A stretch of 64,000 nt of DNA from Bryopsis sp. KO-2023 (Eukaryota > Chlorophyta > Ulvophyceae > Bryopsidales > Bryopsidaceae): contig BSYQ01000015.1 in assembly GCA_030272585.1 (NCBI GenBank), positions 682,001 to 746,000 of the forward strand, written 5' to 3'. Below the pieces are notes generated by a model. The model searched no databases. It was not told the DNA's origin and worked only from the letters and a program-made list of their open reading frames with translations. The position numbers and the translations under genes are program-made. Numbering within the stretch: position 1 is the stretch's first letter; each line of letters starts with the position of its first letter. This document shows, one piece after another, positions 62,560 to 64,000 of the stretch.

Positions 62560-64000
62560 TTAATGCCGCCTCCAATCCAACGATTTTCCCCGCAGAACTC
62601 CGCACATGCGCTCCACTATGAAATATCGAGATTGCACGGCTGCACTCAATCTTCTGAAACCACTTTCCGTGATTCTGGATCGAGTACCAGGTGGCATAAC
62701 GATATTGAGATACTCTATTTCGTGGCATGTATTTAAAATTCCATCAACGACTGCGTCTGACACAGCTGTCACTTCATAGAATTTTACCTCCTGGATTTAG
62801 AAAAACAAGAGGAAAAATAAAATTAAAACAGGATGCTGAATTTCTTGCTCGCCGCGCTCATCGATAAGATTTAAAACAAAAGATAAAATCTGCAAAGAGT
62901 TGCAAGAAAGCGAAAAAAAAAAAAAAAAGACTCTTTCGACCTGACCTTCAGTTTCTCAGTTTCTTTTTTTATATATAGATTAAACTGTATTTTACAGATA
63001 ATAATGTTACCAAACATACAAACTGTTTATGTTAATTGAGATGATGACAAACAGCCACCAGGAAAAAAAAAAAAGAAACAGTTCAAAAAATAATAATAGA
63101 ATACCTGCCAATACTGTCCAATTGCTTTGACGGTTTTCTCCAACCCCTCAGACGAAATGTCATTGCAGCACGAAAGGTCAATTTGTCTGATGTGGATGTT
63201 GGCATGTATTAGAGATTTCAGCCCGTCATCGGTGAGGTTGGTTTTTGACAGACTCAAACAGGTCAGAGAATTTCTCAAACTGCTGATTGCACGAGCGACC
63301 TGTGTAGCAATACGTGAATCTGTATTTGTTTCAACAGCAACAAATTCCATCATGCATCCCACTCACTTTACCTTTTTGTTCAACGCTCCCCCTAAGAAAA
63401 TTTGATACTCTTTCCCTGCCCCCCCCCCCCCCCCCCCCAAAAAAAAAAAAAAAAGATAAACGAGAATACAAAAAATATATATATGTATATATATGCATGC
63501 AAGGGGTAGAGAGCTTTTAGATATGGACATTGTGATGATATGGTGGTTTCTTTCTGAGTCAGTCTATAACACATTTCCATGAACGGGCTGCACTCCACTG
63601 TTTTTCGCCTTGTGTAAAACTAAAATTTCATTTCAATGGGCGTGAATCAACATTGCTGGAGAAAAAAAAACTTGATCAGTGATTCTCACCGTATCAGCAT
63701 TCCCAGGATAGCTTTCCATCCGCAGAGACCTCAGATTTCGGCACCGGCACAGACAGCCCCCCACCTCGACACCATCCCAATCATAACTCCCATCGGGTTT
63801 GCGCAAATCACTCCAGCTCAGACTCAAATTTTCCAACTTCTCGGTTAAATCGGAATTCAAAAGGGATTCCACCTCTGAAACTGGAACCGTCGATAAACCC
63901 TCGACCTCGACTGAAGTGAGGGATTTGCAATTCTTAGAGATGTCTGGTAAAAGCGGGGAAAGGTATTGTTGCATCGAGAGTGTAATAGATTGCATATTTC
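62560..64000 (-). CDS. Leucine-rich-repeat protein (RNI/AMN1-like), 3' exons, partial
   Basis: Three exons on the minus strand: up to 63690 (entering from the right edge or starting at 63995), 63299-63105 and 62790-62560. Both introns are phase 0 with GT-AG. Repeats include CKSLTSVEVEGLSTVP, CRNLRSLRMESYPG, NSLTCLSLSKTNLTDDGLKSL, HIRQIDLSCCNDISSEGLEK and CHEIEYLNIVMPPGTRSRITESGF. The C-x2-L-x2-L pattern with Asp/Ser/Glu-G-L/F ends is the cysteine-containing LRR type found in F-box and AMN1-like proteins, which act as substrate-binding solenoids. No F-box is seen in the available part; it may lie upstream of the window. The C-terminus after the last repeat (VERMCGVLRGKSLDWRRH) is short. The first intron holds a striking T-run/G-run. 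Confidence 0.7.

Overview
The window is nuclear DNA of a eukaryote. Genes carry GT-AG spliceosomal introns, intergenic spaces are long, AATAAA signals occur, and about 35 kb is retroelement. A plant-style bZIP factor (basic region RESARRSRRRK) and a phospholipase gene with the leucine-rich-repeat, armadillo and patatin order known from plant phospholipase A I point to a photosynthetic eukaryote, probably of the green lineage (an alga). I cannot name the species.

Layout. (1) 0.3-7.3 kb: a two-exon atypical short-chain dehydrogenase/reductase, a 98-bp tandem repeat, and a five-exon bZIP gene. (2) 9.6-11.4 kb: eleven copies of a 168-bp satellite-like repeat. (3) 11954-37095: three LTR retrotransposons nested inside one another, all on the minus strand, each with matching LTRs and a perfect 5-bp target duplication. 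E1 (181-bp LTRs, duplication TGGAC) is split by E2 (388-bp LTRs, GTCTG). E2 is split by E3 (231-bp LTRs, GTGGT). E1 and E2 are Ty3/gypsy chromoviruses whose reading frames are intact apart from the nested insertion. E3 has no coding capacity and carries about 8 kb packed with a strand-biased TCCGC[CT] motif. All three share the same primer-binding site, which suggests one tRNA primer and possibly shared machinery. (4) 37.1-40.4 kb: a decayed phospholipase A I-like gene on the minus strand; E1 lies in its 3' end. (5) 40659-48252: a PAT-type DIRS tyrosine-recombinase retrotransposon with textbook split direct repeats (A1, then B1-A2-B2) and one 1,334-codon fused frame. Its A1 repeat is interrupted by a 978-bp hAT-like element with an 8-bp duplication, and A2 preserves the empty site. 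(6) 48.25-48.83 kb: a tRNA-like, CCGTA-rich element. (7) 50.9-55.0 kb: a 2-kb tandem duplication, each unit with a gene for an acidic protein holding seven SUMO-consensus tetrapeptides and a CxxC/CxxC motif. (8) 55.7-62.2 kb: an inverted duplication of a five-exon gene for a small secreted cysteine-rich protein. The left copy looks intact; the right copy is a pseudogene split by a 1,068-bp solo LTR. A small two-span membrane protein lies between them. (9) 62.6-64.0 kb: the 3' part of a leucine-rich-repeat gene running off the right edge.

Most of the window is therefore a transposon sink beside ordinary genes, with duplications creating local gene families. Exon boundaries were read by eye from splice consensus and reading-frame continuity and have no transcript support.
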